A stretch of DNA of 64,000 nucleotides from Candidatus Binatia bacterium (GCA_951813575.1 OX638375.1:1279001-1343000), one strand, 5' to 3'; shown: positions 35,315 through 45,360, counted from the first letter of the stretch. Program-made: numbers and translations. The notes: generated by a model not told the origin, from the sequence alone.

Positions 35315-38014
35315 TCACACCCTGCGGCACGGACTCCAGGCGGGGACGTCCAGGCCCCGGACGCTGCCGACCCCCATGGGCACTCCGAGCACACCCGCGG
35401 TCATGCTCGCCATGAGACGCGCCGGCAACTGGTACGCGGCCCCGTCCAGCTCGATCTCCACGTATTCCCCATCCTGCACCCCGAGACGCCGCGCATCCCC
35501 GGGGTTCAGCGCGGCGTACGGCCCCGGGCTCCGTTGGGCCACGGCCGGAGCGGCCGCGCTCAATTCGTCCGAACCGAATATGTGATAGAGCGGCACCACC
35601 AGGACCTCGCCGTCACGCCGCTCGAACGCCGCGGGGATGTCCGCGGTGTAGGCCCCGTCCCCGTCGGAACCGGGCTCCAGCAGCCGGACCCCGGGGTCGC
35701 CCCCGGTCAGCGCGCCGCCCACCTCGGACTGGAACTTGTTCAGGGACTGCACGGAATTCCACCCCGGCGCCCAGAACCGCGTGATGAGTGCCGACGGCGG
35801 CTGCTGGGGATAGCCCTCCATGGTAAACGCCAGCGGCGAATCCGGATCGCCCGGCGGCTTGGGCTCGTGGACGCTGACGTCCGCCTGAATGGCGGTGCGG
35901 CCACTGGCCCGCGGCGACTGGCGCGGCACCTTCTCGCCGTTGACCCGGAAAGACGCGGCGGGCAGGCCGCCGGGCAGCGGCGCGAACACCGGCACCGCCC
36001 GCGCCAGCGCGGCCAGGAGAGCGTCCGGTGAACCGAGGGTGGAAAGCTCCGCGCGGCCGGCCGCCCGGGCCAGGTCATGCAGCCAGCGCCATGCCGGCCT
36101 CGTCTCTCCCTGGGGGACGTAGACCTGGTAGAAACGCTGCGCCCGGCCCTCGTTGCTCACCACGGTCCCCTCGGCCTCGGCGAACGCGCCGGCCGGCAGT
36201 GCCAGCGCGGCTCCCGCGGTGGTGCCACTGGTGGAATGATCCAACGCCACCACCCGGACCGAGGCCAGCAAGGCGTCCACCGCCGCCCGGGGCGCCCGGC
36301 GATAGAGGTCGTTCTCCAACACGACCACCGTGTCCACGTGCCCGTCGGCCACCCGCTGGAAGGCCTCCGACGTGTTCATGGCGTTCAGCAGACCCAGCCC
36401 GAAACTGTTGCTCTCCGCGGCCGCGAAACACAGGTCCGCAGGCCGTTCCCGCCCCAGGGCCCGGGCCACCTGCGCGGCCGCGTCGATGACCGCCTCGCTG
36501 CCGCTGCCCGATCCGGACACCACCACCGGCCGCTCGGCCGCCCGCAACGCGCCGGCGATGGCCTCGGCCAACTCGCGCTCGCCGCCGGACAACCCGTCCA
36601 CTTCCGGAGCGGTCTCGTCCAGCGCCCGGGCCACGGCGAACCCCAGCCGCGCCACGTCGTCCGGCGCGCCGCGGCAGCTCGCGGCAGCCACCTCGTCCAG
36701 CCGGGTCTCGCCGGTGGTGGCGATATACAGCGGACCCTTGTCCTGCTGCATGACCTCCCGCAGCGCCGCGTCGTCCCACCTCGGGATCCGCAGCCCCATG
36801 GCCTCCTTGCGGGGCGCCTGCTTCACCGCCTGGCGCACCGCCAGGGCCAGCAGCGGCGCGGTCTGGGTCACGTCCTCGCCGAGAATGAAGACCGCGTCCG
36901 CGGACTCCACCTCGCGCAAGGACGGCGTCCGGACCCGGCCGCCGCGCAGCACCCGCAGCATGCGGGCCACCAGGTGGTCCTCACCGGCGGCCATGCCGCT
37001 GAAGAAGTTCCTGGCCCCCACCAGGGTGCGGAGCGCGAAGTTGGACTCCAGCGACGCCCTCGGCGAGCCGATGCCGATGACACGCGACTCCCTGCCGAGC
37101 AGCGAGCTCCCCCGTTCCAGCGCCTCCGTCGCGCTCGCCGGACGGGCCTCGCCGCCTTCGCCCAACAGCGGCTGCCTCAAGCGCTTGTCGCCGTTGACGA
37201 AGTCGTAGCCGAACCGCCCCCGGTCGCACAGGAAGTAACCGTTGACCTCGGCGTTGTAGCGGTTGAGGACGCGGCGAAGCTGGCCGTAGCGCTCCCCCGC
37301 GATGGTGTTGCAACCGAGGCTGCAATGGGCACACACCGACGGAGCCGTCTGCAGGTCCCACTTGCGGGTGTAGTGCTCCTTCAGGGTCTTGTCGGTGAAG
37401 ACCCCGGTGGGGCAAATCTCCACCAGGTTGCCGCTGAACTCGTTCTCCAGGGCGCCGTCCTCGTGGCGGCCGAAATAGACGTGGTTGTGCGACGCGAACG
37501 CGTCCAGGTCCTTGCCGCCCGCGTAGTCACGGTAGTAGCGCACGCAGCGGTAGCAGGTGATGCACCGGTTCATCTCGTGGTTGATGAACGGGCCCAGTTG
37601 CTGGTTGGTGAAGGTGCGCTTGCCGAACCGGTAGCCCCGGTAGTTGTGACCGGTCATCACCGTCATGTCCTGCAGGTGGCACTCGCCCCCCTCGTCGCAC
37701 ACCGGGCAGTCGTGGGGGTGGTTGCTCATGAGGAGCTCGATGATGCCGGCGCGGAACTGGGCCGCGTCCTTGTCACGGATGGAGAAGCGCGCGCCGTCCA
37801 TGGCCGGGGTCATGCAGGCCATGACGATGCGGCCGCGCCGGTCGTTCTCGTCCCGGTACTGCTTGACCGCGCACTGGCGGCAGGCGCCCACCGATCCCAG
37901 CGCGGGATGCCAGCAGAAGTACGGCAGGTCCAGACCCTTGGAGAGGCACTCCTCCAGGAGGTTCTTTCCGGGGTCGACCTCGTAGGGCCGGTCGTCGACG
38001 TAAATGGTGGCCAT
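35315..38014 (-). CDS. nuoG: NADH-quinone oxidoreductase subunit G (E. coli type with N7 cluster)
   Basis: An 899-residue peripheral-arm subunit. The N-terminus holds the [2Fe-2S] site ([15 protein letters not shown]). It is followed by the His-coordinated N5 site and N4 site ([34 protein letters not shown]). The extra motif CAHCSLGC with a later Cys in YFLCDRGR binds cluster N7, a feature shared with E. coli NuoG. The rest is a molybdopterin-oxidoreductase-like domain without evidence of a bound cofactor. The gene is separated from nuoF by an inserted element, whereas most other nuo junctions overlap or nearly touch. Confidence 0.95.
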   Translation of the reverse strand: MATIYVDDRPYEVDPGKNLLEECLSKGLDLPYFCWHPALGSVGACRQCAVKQYRDENDRRGRIVMACMTPAMDGARFSIRDKDAAQFRAGIIELLMSNHPHDCPVCDEGGECHLQDMTVMTGHNYRGYRFGKRTFTNQQLGPFINHEMNRCITCYRCVRYYRDYAGGKDLDAFASHNHVYFGRHEDGALENEFSGNLVEICPTGVFTDKTLKEHYTRKWDLQTAPSVCAHCSLGCNTIAGERYGQLRRVLNRYNAEVNGYFLCDRGRFGYDFVNGDKRLRQPLLGEGGEARPASATEALERGSSLLGRESRVIGIGSPRASLESNFALRTLVGARNFFSGMAAGEDHLVARMLRVLRGGRVRTPSLREVESADAVFILGEDVTQTAPLLALAVRQAVKQAPRKEAMGLRIPRWDDAALREVMQQDKGPLYIATTGETRLDEVAAASCRGAPDDVARLGFAVARALDETAPEVDGLSGGERELAEAIAGALRAAERPVVVSGSGSGSEAVIDAAAQVARALGRERPADLCFAAAESNSFGLGLLNAMNTSEAFQRVADGHVDTVVVLENDLYRRAPRAAVDALLASVRVVALDHSTSGTTAGAALALPAGAFAEAEGTVVSNEGRAQRFYQVYVPQGETRPAWRWLHDLARAAGRAELSTLGSPDALLAALARAVPVFAPLPGGLPAASFRVNGEKVPRQSPRASGRTAIQADVSVHEPKPPGDPDSPLAFTMEGYPQQPPSALITRFWAPGWNSVQSLNKFQSEVGGALTGGDPGVRLLEPGSDGDGAYTADIPAAFERRDGEVLVVPLYHIFGSDELSAAAPAVAQRSPGPYAALNPGDARRLGVQDGEYVEIELDGAAYQLPARLMASMTAGVLGVPMGVGSVRGLDVPAWSPCRRV

Positions 38015-38037
38015 GATGGTTACGCTGCGTCGCTTCT

Positions 38038-38198
38038 AGTGTCCTGTCCCATGAGATCTCACGCCAATTTGCTGGTCTATCTCGCCGTCGGCTGCGTTGC
38101 TCTTCCTCGCGTGGTGCCCGCCACTGCTCGTCATCGCGCCTTGCCGACGACAAGATATCCTGCGCAACTTAGCATGAGATCTCATGGGACAGGACACT
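38038..38198. mobile_element. 161-bp MITE-like element with 24-bp perfect terminal inverted repeats
   Basis: The ends 38038-38061 and 38175-38198 are exact reverse complements (AGTGTCCTGTCCCATGAGAT and four further bases). No coding sequence lies inside. It sits between nuoF and nuoG and its right end provides the last codons and stop of nuoF. The structure is that of a miniature non-autonomous transposable element. No obvious target-site duplication was found. Confidence 0.7.
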
Positions 38199-39467
38199 GG
38201 GAATGAGCTTCTCGAAGTCCTCGCGAAAATACTTGAGCGCGCTCTGCAACGGCTCCATGGCGCCCGGCGCCAGCGCGCAGAACGTATTGCCGGGTCCCAT
38301 CATCCGGGTCTGCATCTCCAGCCGCTCCAGGTCGCCGGGCCGTCCCCGGCCCTCCAGGAGCCCCTGCAGAATGCGGGCGGTCCACGGCAGACCGTCCCGG
38401 CACGGCGTGCACCAGCCGCAGGACTCCTGGGCGAAGAAGCGCTCGAGGTTGAGCACCATGCCCACCACCGAGGTCTTGTCGTCCAGGACGACCATCAGCC
38501 CGGTGCCCAGCCGGCTGCCCGCCGCCTGCACCGAGCCGTAGTCCATCTTGGTGTCCAGGTGCTCTTCCACCAGGAAGTCCGTGGAGGCGCCGCCCGGGAG
38601 GACGCCGCGGAACTGGTGGCCGTCCTGCATGCCCCGGGCGCGACGCTCGAGGATTTCCCGGATGGTGGTGCCCAGGGGCAGCTCCCAGGCGCCCGGCCGT
38701 TTCACTTTGCCGCTCACGCCGTAGAGCTTGGTGCCGCCGTCCTCGCTGCGGCTGAGTCCCAGGTACCACTGGGCGCCGTTGCGGAGGATCGGAGCGATAT
38801 TGCAAAGGGTCTCGACGTTCTGGACGATGGTGGGCTTGCCCCACAGGCCGCTTACCTGGGGGAACGGCGGCTTGGCCCGGGGATTGGCGCGCTTGCCCTC
38901 CAGCGCGTTGAGCAGCCCGGTCTCCTCGCCGCACATGTAACGGCCCGCGCTGGTGTGCAGATCCAACTCGAAGCTGTAGTCGGAACCGAGGATGTTCTTG
39001 CCCAGATAGCCCTTGTCACGGGCCTCGGCCAGGGCCCGGACGATGCGCTCCGCCGCCAGCTTGTAGGCCCAGCGGAGGAAGATGTACCCGTCGGTGGCCT
39101 GGATCGTGTAGGCCGCCAGGATCATCCCCTCGATGAGGAGGTGCGGGTTCCCTTCCAGCAGCATGCGGTCCTTGAAGGTGCCCGGCTCCATCTCGTCGGC
39201 ATTGGCCACGAGGTACTTGGGCGTGGGCGCGTTCTCGCCCATGGGCACGAAGCTCCACTTCTGGCCCGTGGGGAAGCCCGCGCCGCCGCGGCCCCGGAGC
39301 CTGGAGTCCGTTATCTCCTTCAGGACGTCCGCCGGAGTCATCTCCTTGATGACCCTGCGGAGCGCCTCGTAGCCGCCGGCCTTCTCGTAGGCCGCCAGAT
39401 CCAGCACGGCGCCGTCCGACCGGAGGTCGCCGGTCAAGGGCTTGTCCATGGATGAACCGTTCGCCAT
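38169..39467 (-). CDS. nuoF: NADH-quinone oxidoreductase subunit F (NADH/FMN site)
   Basis: A 432-residue subunit that accepts hydride from NADH onto FMN. The nucleotide region is GRGGAGFPTGQKW, and the acidic FMN/NADH stretch includes CGEETGLLNALEGKRANPR. Cluster N3 is bound by ESCGWCTPCRDG and the later Cys of NTFCALAPGA. The last residues (about SVLSHEISC) and the TAA are encoded by the terminal repeat of the element at 38038-38198, so the native C-terminus has been replaced. An alternative ATG four residues in (MDKPL) is possible. Confidence 0.95.
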   Translation of the reverse strand: MANGSSMDKPLTGDLRSDGAVLDLAAYEKAGGYEALRRVIKEMTPADVLKEITDSRLRGRGGAGFPTGQKWSFVPMGENAPTPKYLVANADEMEPGTFKDRMLLEGNPHLLIEGMILAAYTIQATDGYIFLRWAYKLAAERIVRALAEARDKGYLGKNILGSDYSFELDLHTSAGRYMCGEETGLLNALEGKRANPRAKPPFPQVSGLWGKPTIVQNVETLCNIAPILRNGAQWYLGLSRSEDGGTKLYGVSGKVKRPGAWELPLGTTIREILERRARGMQDGHQFRGVLPGGASTDFLVEEHLDTKMDYGSVQAAGSRLGTGLMVVLDDKTSVVGMVLNLERFFAQESCGWCTPCRDGLPWTARILQGLLEGRGRPGDLERLEMQTRMMGPGNTFCALAPGAMEPLQSALKYFREDFEKLIPSVLSHEISC

Positions 39468-39476
39468 AGCTCCGCC

Positions 39477-39956
39477 TCAAGCCTCCGGCGTTTGCCGGTA
39501 GCGGCCGAGTATCTCGTCCACCTTCTCGTTGTCGAGGTTCCGGTGAAGGTCGCTTCCCACCATCATGGCCGGCCCGCGGTCGCAGGTGCCCAGGCAGGCC
39601 ATGGGAAGGAGCGTGAACTTCCCGTCGGCCGTGGTTTCCCCGAGCTCCACCCCCAAACGGGTCTTGAGATGGGCGCAGATGTTCTCGTAGCCCAGGATCC
39701 AGCAACTGACGCTGTCGCACAGGAGGATGACGTTCTCCCCCACCGGCTTTCGGAAGATGAGGTTGTAGAAGGTCGCCACGCTGTCCAGCGCCTCCGGGCT
39801 CATGTCCAGCAGCCCGGCGACCTCCTTCAGGTGCTCGTCCGATACCCAGCGGTGGCCTTCCTGGACGATCTTCAGCGCCTCCACGCAGGCGGCCTGGGGG
39901 TAGTCGTAGTGGGTCGCCTCCGCCCTGATCCTCTCGCGTTCCTGTTCCGTCAGCAT
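39477..39956 (-). CDS. nuoE: NADH-quinone oxidoreductase subunit E ([2Fe-2S])
   Basis: A 159-residue thioredoxin-fold subunit binding cluster N1a with Cys residues in CDSVSC and CLGTC. It sits next to NuoF in the NADH-oxidising module. The N-terminal helical part (YPQAACVEALKIVQEGHRWVSDEHLKEVA) is typical. It ends 9 bases before the nuoF ATG. Confidence 0.95.
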   Translation of the reverse strand: MLTEQERERIRAEATHYDYPQAACVEALKIVQEGHRWVSDEHLKEVAGLLDMSPEALDSVATFYNLIFRKPVGENVILLCDSVSCWILGYENICAHLKTRLGVELGETTADGKFTLLPMACLGTCDRGPAMMVGSDLHRNLDNEKVDEILGRYRQTPEA

Positions 39957-40002
39957 GGCAACCTCGCCGTCACCCTTGTCGCTCCTCCCGTCACGATCCC
40001 CT

Positions 40003-41751
40003 TCACCGGTCGATGTCCGCCAGCACGAAGTCGATGCTCCCGAGTATCGCCAGCAGGTCCGGCACCATGGTGCCCCGGCTCATGAGCGGAATCATCTGCA
40101 TGTGGGCGAAGGACGGCGTGCGGATGCGCACCCGGTAGGGGATGGTGCCGCCGTCGCTCACCAGCCGGTAGCCGTTGTTGCCCTTGGTGGCCTCGATGCC
40201 CACGAAGGACTCCCCCGGCGGAATCACCGGACCCCAGCTCACGCTCAGGAAATGGTTGATGAGCGTCTCGATGTCGTGCATCGTGCGCTCCTTGCGTGGC
40301 GGCGTGGTCAGCGGATGATCGGACTTGTAGTGTCCGGGGGGCATGTTCTTCAGGCACTGGTCGATGATCCTGAGGCTCTGGCGCATCTCCTCGATGCGCA
40401 CCACCGCGCGGTCGTAGCAGTCGCCCTGTTGGGCGATGGGGACGTCGAACTCGAACTGGTCGTAACCCGAGTAGGGCCGCTTCTTGCGGAAGTCCCAGTC
40501 GAAGCCACAGGCCCGGAGCCCGGGGCCGGTCACGCCCCAGTCGATGGCCTCTTCCACGGTGTAGGCGCCGATGCCCTGGGTGCGCGCCTTGAAGAGGCGG
40601 TTCTGCATCACGATCTTGTCGTATTCCAGGAGCCGGTCCGGCAGGTAGTCGACGAAGTCGCGCACCATCCCCTGCCAGCCCTTGGGCAGGTCGTGGGCGA
40701 CGCCGCCGATGCGGAACCAGCTCGGATGCATGCGGCCGCCGCACACCGCCTGGACGATGTCGAAGATCCGCTCCCGGTCGTTGAAGGTGTAGAAGACCGT
40801 GGAGAGGGAGCCGACGTCCTGGGCAAAGGTGCCGTACCACACCAGGTGGCTGGCGATGCGGAAGAACTCGGACATCATCACCCGGATCACCTGGGCGCGG
40901 TCGGGCACGTCGATGCCGCCCAACTGCTCCACCGAGAGGACGTAGGCCAGGTTGTTCATCACCCCGCCGAGGTAGTCGATGCGGTCGGTGTAGGGGATGA
41001 AGGAGTGCCACGACTGCCGCTCCCCCATCTTCTCCGCGCCGCGGTGATGGAAGCCGATCTCGGGAAGGCAGTCGACGATCTCCTCGCCGTCGAGCTGCAG
41101 GATGATGCGGATGACGCCGTGGGTGCCGGGATGCTGCGGCCCCACGTTGAGGAACATGAAATCGGTGCCCTCGTGGCTGCGCTTCATGCCCCAGTCCTCG
41201 GGACGGAAGCGGAGCGCCTCCTGCTCCCGGTCCTGGCGGTCGTCGGGAAGCTGGTACGGACCCATCTCCGTGGCCCTGGCCGGATGCTCCTTGCGGAGGG
41301 GATGGCCCTCCCAGGTGAGCGGCATGAGAATGCGGCGCAGCGCGGGATGGCCGTCGAAACGGACCCCGAACATGTCCCACACCTCGCGCTCGTACCAGTT
41401 GGCGGCTGGCCACAGGCCGGTGGCGGTGGGCAGGGAGGCGTCGCCGTCGGCCAGGCCCACCTTGAGGCAAAGGTCCTCGTTCCGCCCGTAGGAGAGGAGG
41501 TGGTAGAGGACGGTGAAATCGCTGTCGGGCTGGCCGTCCCGCTGCTTGCGGAAGCGTTCGTCGATGGCGGTGAGGTCGTACAGCGTGCCGAAGGGCCGGT
41601 CCACCTCGGTCTTGAGGAACTTCAGGACCGCGGGCAGGCGCTCCCGGGACGTCCAAAGGGTCGGAAAGTCGCTCCGGGTTTCCTGCGCCGTGAAGGCATC
41701 GGCGCCGAACCGGCCTTCAAGCTCCGTCACCACCGCCGGGGCATCACTCAT
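40003..41751 (-). CDS. nuoCD: NADH-quinone oxidoreductase subunits C and D, fused
   Basis: A 582-residue fusion. NuoC (about 1-180) shows [31 protein letters not shown] and [18 protein letters not shown]. NuoD follows (about 190-582) with [39 protein letters not shown], and the C-terminal [12 protein letters not shown] of the quinone-site subunit. The C-D fusion is the E. coli arrangement. The ATG at 41751 is preferred. A TTG 16 codons upstream lies inside a dispersed repeat and would add non-homologous residues. Confidence 0.93.
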   Translation of the reverse strand: MSDAPAVVTELEGRFGADAFTAQETRSDFPTLWTSRERLPAVLKFLKTEVDRPFGTLYDLTAIDERFRKQRDGQPDSDFTVLYHLLSYGRNEDLCLKVGLADGDASLPTATGLWPAANWYEREVWDMFGVRFDGHPALRRILMPLTWEGHPLRKEHPARATEMGPYQLPDDRQDREQEALRFRPEDWGMKRSHEGTDFMFLNVGPQHPGTHGVIRIILQLDGEEIVDCLPEIGFHHRGAEKMGERQSWHSFIPYTDRIDYLGGVMNNLAYVLSVEQLGGIDVPDRAQVIRVMMSEFFRIASHLVWYGTFAQDVGSLSTVFYTFNDRERIFDIVQAVCGGRMHPSWFRIGGVAHDLPKGWQGMVRDFVDYLPDRLLEYDKIVMQNRLFKARTQGIGAYTVEEAIDWGVTGPGLRACGFDWDFRKKRPYSGYDQFEFDVPIAQQGDCYDRAVVRIEEMRQSLRIIDQCLKNMPPGHYKSDHPLTTPPRKERTMHDIETLINHFLSVSWGPVIPPGESFVGIEATKGNNGYRLVSDGGTIPYRVRIRTPSFAHMQMIPLMSRGTMVPDLLAILGSIDFVLADIDR

Positions 41752-41790
41752 GAGCCGCACCCAACCGTCCGGCCGCCCGTAAACGGCGCC

Positions 41791-41844
41791 CTTCGACAAG
41801 GCTCGGGACAGGCGTAACGGAGCGCAAGCGAAGCGAAGTCGAAG
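41791..41844. repeat. Short dispersed repeat with inverted ends in the nuoB-nuoCD gap
   Basis: CTTCGAC at 41791 pairs with GTCGAAG at 41838-41844, and the flanking GGCGCC/GACGCC extends the arm imperfectly. The sequence after the left arm (AAGGCTCGGGACAGG) looks like a repeat scattered in many proteobacterial genomes. It explains the 120-base gap between nuoB and nuoCD. Confidence 0.45.
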
Positions 41845-41871
41845 GACGCCATTGATCCGAGTTCCCTGGAC

Positions 41872-42501
41872 TCAGACTTCATCCGGCGAGCGGAGGCTGG
41901 TGGCGCGGATGCGGTCGGGCCGTTTCACGTCCCGCATGGCCGCCATCGGCACCTTCTCGACGCCCTGGGGCCCCACCATCCAGCTCAGCGGCCGGCGCTC
42001 GTTACCCACGGCCTTCTGCAGCAACGTCAACGCTTCCAGGAAGGCCCAGGGACTGGGCGGACACCCCGGCACGTACACGTCCACCGGAAGGATCTTGTCC
42101 ACCCCCTGCACCACGCTGTAGATGTCGTACATGCCCCCGGAGTTGGCGCAGGCGCCCATGGAGATGACCCAGCGGGGCTCCATCATCTGCTCGTACAGCC
42201 GCTTCACGATGGGCGCCATCTTGATGAAGGGAGTGCCCGCGATGACGATGACGTCGGCCTCCCGGGGCGTCCCGCGGATGACCTCGGCGCCGAAGCGGGC
42301 CACGTCGAACTTGCTCGTGAGGCTCGTGGCCATCTCCACGAAGCAGCAGGACAGTCCGAAATGGAACGGCCACATGGAGTTCTTGCGCCCCCACCGGACC
42401 AGGTCCTCCAACCGGGCCATGACCAGAAGCCGCCGTATGGCTTCGTCGAAGCCGCCCTTCTCGGGCTCGGCCGGCTTGGGCTTGGACAACGACCATTGCA
42501 T
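41872..42501 (-). CDS. nuoB: NADH-quinone oxidoreductase subunit B (cluster N2)
   Basis: A 209-residue subunit carrying the terminal [4Fe-4S] cluster N2. Its ligands are visible in [21 protein letters not shown] and [15 protein letters not shown]. It docks on NuoD and NuoI and donates electrons to quinone. The C-terminal extension ([21 protein letters not shown]) is E. coli-like. It begins 9 bases after nuoA. Confidence 0.95.
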   Translation of the reverse strand: MQWSLSKPKPAEPEKGGFDEAIRRLLVMARLEDLVRWGRKNSMWPFHFGLSCCFVEMATSLTSKFDVARFGAEVIRGTPREADVIVIAGTPFIKMAPIVKRLYEQMMEPRWVISMGACANSGGMYDIYSVVQGVDKILPVDVYVPGCPPSPWAFLEALTLLQKAVGNERRPLSWMVGPQGVEKVPMAAMRDVKRPDRIRATSLRSPDEV

Positions 42502-42510
42502 GGGGTCCCT

Positions 42511-42912
42511 CTATCCTTTCTCCCGACCGGCCTTGGCCAGCCTGAGTCGGACCGGCTCCCAGTCCAATGCGCCCATTCGGTACTCGTAGATGAGCGCCAC
42601 CACCAGGATCGCGACGAACACCACCATGCCCGCGTAGCCGGGCCAGCCCACTTCCTCGTAGGCCACGGCATAGGCGAAAATGAAGACGGCCTCGAGATCG
42701 AAGATCACGAACAGTATCGCGACGACATAGAATTTGACGGATAAACGCACGCGGGCCGAGCCGGTGGAGACGATGCCGGACTCGTAGGGCTGTCCGGTGG
42801 CACGATCCGAATGCCGCTCGCCCAGGACGAACGACAAGCCGATCATGCTCCCCGCCACCACGAGAGCAATCAAAAAGTACAGGCCCAGCGGCCAGAGCGT
42901 CTCGCTACCCAT
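42511..42912 (-). CDS. nuoA: NADH-quinone oxidoreductase subunit A
   Basis: A 133-residue subunit with three membrane helices and the conserved loop PYESGIVSTGSARVRLSVKFYVVAILFVIFDLEAVF. First gene of the nuo operon; its ATG follows the leader that starts at the promoter near 42972-43000. Confidence 0.94.
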   Translation of the reverse strand: MGSETLWPLGLYFLIALVVAGSMIGLSFVLGERHSDRATGQPYESGIVSTGSARVRLSVKFYVVAILFVIFDLEAVFIFAYAVAYEEVGWPGYAGMVVFVAILVVALIYEYRMGALDWEPVRLRLAKAGREKG

Positions 42913-42971
42913 GATGCATCGTCGCGTACAATGTCGTCTGGAAAGTCATGCCGAGGCTGGAATCGCAGCCT

Positions 42972-43000
42972 AGTATACGGGTCAAGGGGATGTCAACTAA
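42972..43000 (-). promoter_or_regulatory. Candidate promoter of the nuo operon
   Basis: On the minus strand there is TATACT as -10. The -35 could be TTAGTT with a 17-base spacer or the overlapping TTGACA with 13. The leader to nuoA is about 60 bases. Confidence 0.45.
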
Positions 43001-43028
43001 CCGCGCCCATCGCAGGCCATCGCAGGTC

Positions 43029-43409
43029 TCAAACGGGCATGTTGAAGAAAGCCGCATCCCGCGCCTGGAGGGTCGGCACCACCAATGCCCGATCCAGGTA
43101 CTCGTTGCGCATCTCGCAGGATGGCTCCGCGATGAGTGCGCAGCCGTGGCAGGCGGCGCCGTGCAGCCAACGTTCTTCCATGCTGTCGCCGGGTACGTGC
43201 TCGGCACAGACCGGGTCGTTGGAGCACAGAGCCCCGGCTTCCAGGGACTGGCGGAGATGCGCTTCAATATCGCGTGCCTGCTGCACGAGACCGCCCAGGG
43301 TGCCTTCGGCGTCCGGCGTTGCGGTATAGAGAAGCAACGCATGCCTGACGCCCGCGACGTCGACGAAGATCCGTTCACGAATGGAAGCGGCCGGGTAGCC
43401 GCACCGCAC
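43029..43409 (-). pseudogene. C-terminal fragment of a DUF1998 / DrmB-like protein
   Basis: About 127 codons resembling the end of DUF1998 (MZB) proteins such as DISARM DrmB. It reads LLYTATPDAEGTLGGLV, CSNDPVCAEH, LHGAACHGCALIAEPSCEMRNEYLDRALVVPT, with a four-Cys set likely to bind zinc. Full family members are several hundred residues and carry helicase-associated regions. Here the frame closes at a TGA about ten codons above the GTG, and no upstream half is present. It is probably the relic of a phage-defence or helicase gene. The family call is from motif memory. Confidence 0.5.
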
Positions 43410-43521
43410 GGTCTTCGTGGCGACGTCCTTTCGATCCTGCTTTCACAGCCGTCGTCTTATCATGTTCACGGAAGTTCGGGGAATCGGTGATGCTGGATCA
43501 ATCAAATCAACGCCGCTCTTT

Positions 43522-43541
43522 TATTATGTTGATAAACATAA
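43522..43541. promoter_or_regulatory. Perfect palindrome upstream of second AAA ATPase
   Basis: ATTATGTT-GATA-AACATAAT, an 8-bp perfect inverted repeat in a strikingly AT-rich stretch (about 43515-43560) of a GC-rich genome. A second arm pair, TTATTATG and CATAATAA, flanks it. It ends 22 bases before the ATG and probably overlaps the promoter, so it is a good autoregulatory operator candidate. Confidence 0.6.
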
Positions 43542-43563
43542 TGTTATCTTGCATAATAAGGAG

Positions 43564-44949
43564 ATGCGGTTCCTCGATCGCCGCCGCGAGATAGAGCGGT
43601 TGGACAATGTGCTGACACGGACTGGAGCGTTCGCCGTCATCTGGGGACGCCGCAGGATCGGCAAGTCGCGCCTTCTCATTGAATGGTCGCGGCGCCACCG
43701 GGGCCTGTACACGGTCGCGGATCAGTCCGTCCCGCCGGTGCAGCGGCGCTACCTGGCGGAAGCAGTCGCTGAACGATTCCCCGGCTTTGCAGACGTCGAG
43801 TACCCGGACTGGCGCTCGTTTCTGACGCGGCTTTCCGCCGACGCCGACCGCGCCGGCTGGCAAGGTCCGTGGGTGCTGGACGAGCTTCCCTACCTCATCG
43901 ACGCGGACCCCACTCTAGCCGGGGTCTTGCAGAACTGGTTGGACCGCCCGGAGCGGCGGTTGCGCCTGGTCGTGTGCGGATCGAGTCAGCGCATGATGCA
44001 CAGCTTGATACTCGATGCTGCCGCTCCGCTCTACGGTCGGGCTGCCGAAGCCTTTGGGATCCGCCCCCTGCCGGCAGGGCATCTCGCCGAGGCTTTCCCC
44101 TTCGACAAGCATCACGACCTGGTAACCGTCTATGCCCTGTGGGGAGGCATACCTCGTTACTGGGAGCTTGCCGAACCCTTCGGAAACGACATCGAAGCCG
44201 CGGTGGACACTCTGGTTCTCGACGCCGCGGGCCCGCTGCATGGAGAACCTGATCGGCTGTTGCGGGAGGAGACCCCTCCAGCTACGGCGTTGCGCCCCTT
44301 GCTGGACGTCATCGGCAACGGGGTGCACCGGGTCAGCGAGGTCGCGGGCCGTCTTGGCAAGCCCGCCTCCAGCCTGTCGAGACCGCTGGCATCGCTCACG
44401 GAGATGGGGTTGGTACGCCGCGAAACACCCTTCGGAACCGACCCGAAGTCCGGTAAACGCAGCCTCTACCGGATCGACGATCCCTTTCTGCGCCTGTGGT
44501 TTCGGGTGGTCGCGCCCCATCGCGCGGCGCTGGCCGCCACGCCCCCGGAGACGCGGCTCGCATACTGGCGGCGGCATCGGCGCGGCCTTGAGGCTCTTGC
44601 CTGGGAGGAGTTGTGCCGCAGGGCGGTGCCCCTCCTTCACCGTTCCGATACGACCCTGGGCCGGCTGGGTCCGTGGGAGCCCGCGCAACGATACTGGCGG
44701 GGCAATGCGCCGGAACTCGACATCGTCGCGCGCTCGGTTGACGGGAAACGATTGCTGGTGGGCGAGGCCAAGTCGACGACTCGCCCGGTTGCGGCCACCG
44801 CCGCCGCGCACGTTCATTCGGGCGACCTGGCCGGCGCTGAAGGCGCCGATGTTTGCCAAGCGCTGTTCGTTCCGGAGAGTGCGGCCACGGACGCCCGGAA
44901 CGGCATCCACATCGTCGATGCGCGGACAGTCATGAGCGTGCTGACATAG
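43564..44949 (+). CDS. AAA ATPase of the archaeal-ATPase / DUF234 type
   Basis: A 461-residue P-loop ATPase. Walker A is GRRRIGKS (28-35), the Walker B region is WVLDELPYL, and the sensor-like strand is LVVCGSSQRMM. A winged-helix segment (LLDVIGNGVHRVSEVAGRLGKPASSLSRPLASLTEMGLV) follows. The C-terminal DUF234 nuclease-like part contains DPFLRLWFRVV and ELDIVARSVDGKRLLVGEAKST, a likely D-(E)xK nuclease pattern. The ATG at 43564 starts the homology. AAGGAG abuts it directly, unusually close, so translation may be weak or the mRNA nearly leaderless. Upstream in-frame starts run through the palindrome and are not favoured. Physiological role unknown. Confidence 0.8.
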   Translation: MRFLDRRREIERLDNVLTRTGAFAVIWGRRRIGKSRLLIEWSRRHRGLYTVADQSVPPVQRRYLAEAVAERFPGFADVEYPDWRSFLTRLSADADRAGWQGPWVLDELPYLIDADPTLAGVLQNWLDRPERRLRLVVCGSSQRMMHSLILDAAAPLYGRAAEAFGIRPLPAGHLAEAFPFDKHHDLVTVYALWGGIPRYWELAEPFGNDIEAAVDTLVLDAAGPLHGEPDRLLREETPPATALRPLLDVIGNGVHRVSEVAGRLGKPASSLSRPLASLTEMGLVRRETPFGTDPKSGKRSLYRIDDPFLRLWFRVVAPHRAALAATPPETRLAYWRRHRRGLEALAWEELCRRAVPLLHRSDTTLGRLGPWEPAQRYWRGNAPELDIVARSVDGKRLLVGEAKSTTRPVAATAAAHVHSGDLAGAEGADVCQALFVPESAATDARNGIHIVDARTVMSVLT

Positions 44950-45075
44950 GCAACGAGCACGGTCGTCTGGCCCTCCGGGGCAAAGTGGAGTATACGGTGA
45001 AGGGGCGTACGGAAGACGGGCTGGAGGCCACCCGATCAGCGGAACGGCGCAGCCTGCACCGAGGGAGGAATTCGA

Positions 45076-45324
45076 ATGGGCCTGGCATACGATGATCTGA
45101 TCGAGCCGGTGATCGTCCGGCAGGAATCCAAGAGCCGCTTCTACTGCATGTGCGGGCGGACCCGGAACTTTCCGTTCTGCGACGGGTCGCACAAGGTGAC
45201 GACCATCACGCCGCGCGAGATCACGGTGGACGAACCCCGGACCATGGCCATCTGCGCGTGCTGGCGGTCGAAGACGCGGCCTTACTGCGACGGAACGCAC
45301 GGCAAGCTGGTGGCGCCGAAGTAG
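45076..45324 (+). CDS. Double CDGSH iron-sulfur protein
   Basis: An 82-residue protein with two CDGSH-type [2Fe-2S] motifs: CMCGRTRNFPFCDGSH (24-39) and CACWRSKTRPYCDGTH (60-75). Each binds a 3Cys-1His cluster, acting in electron transfer or iron-sulfur storage. The ATG follows GGGAGGAA. It heads a short run with a cupin protein 36 bases later and the selenocysteine GST candidate 49 bases after that, suggesting one redox-related transcript. Confidence 0.9.
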   Translation: MGLAYDDLIEPVIVRQESKSRFYCMCGRTRNFPFCDGSHKVTTITPREITVDEPRTMAICACWRSKTRPYCDGTHGKLVAPK

Positions 45325-45360
45325 CGGCTATTCGATTCGAGGCAGAGGGAGGACACACGC

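Noticed and set aside
41752-41799. TTG start for nuoCD giving 16 extra residues
   Set aside because: The extra codons lie in a dispersed repeat and do not match NuoC N-termini.
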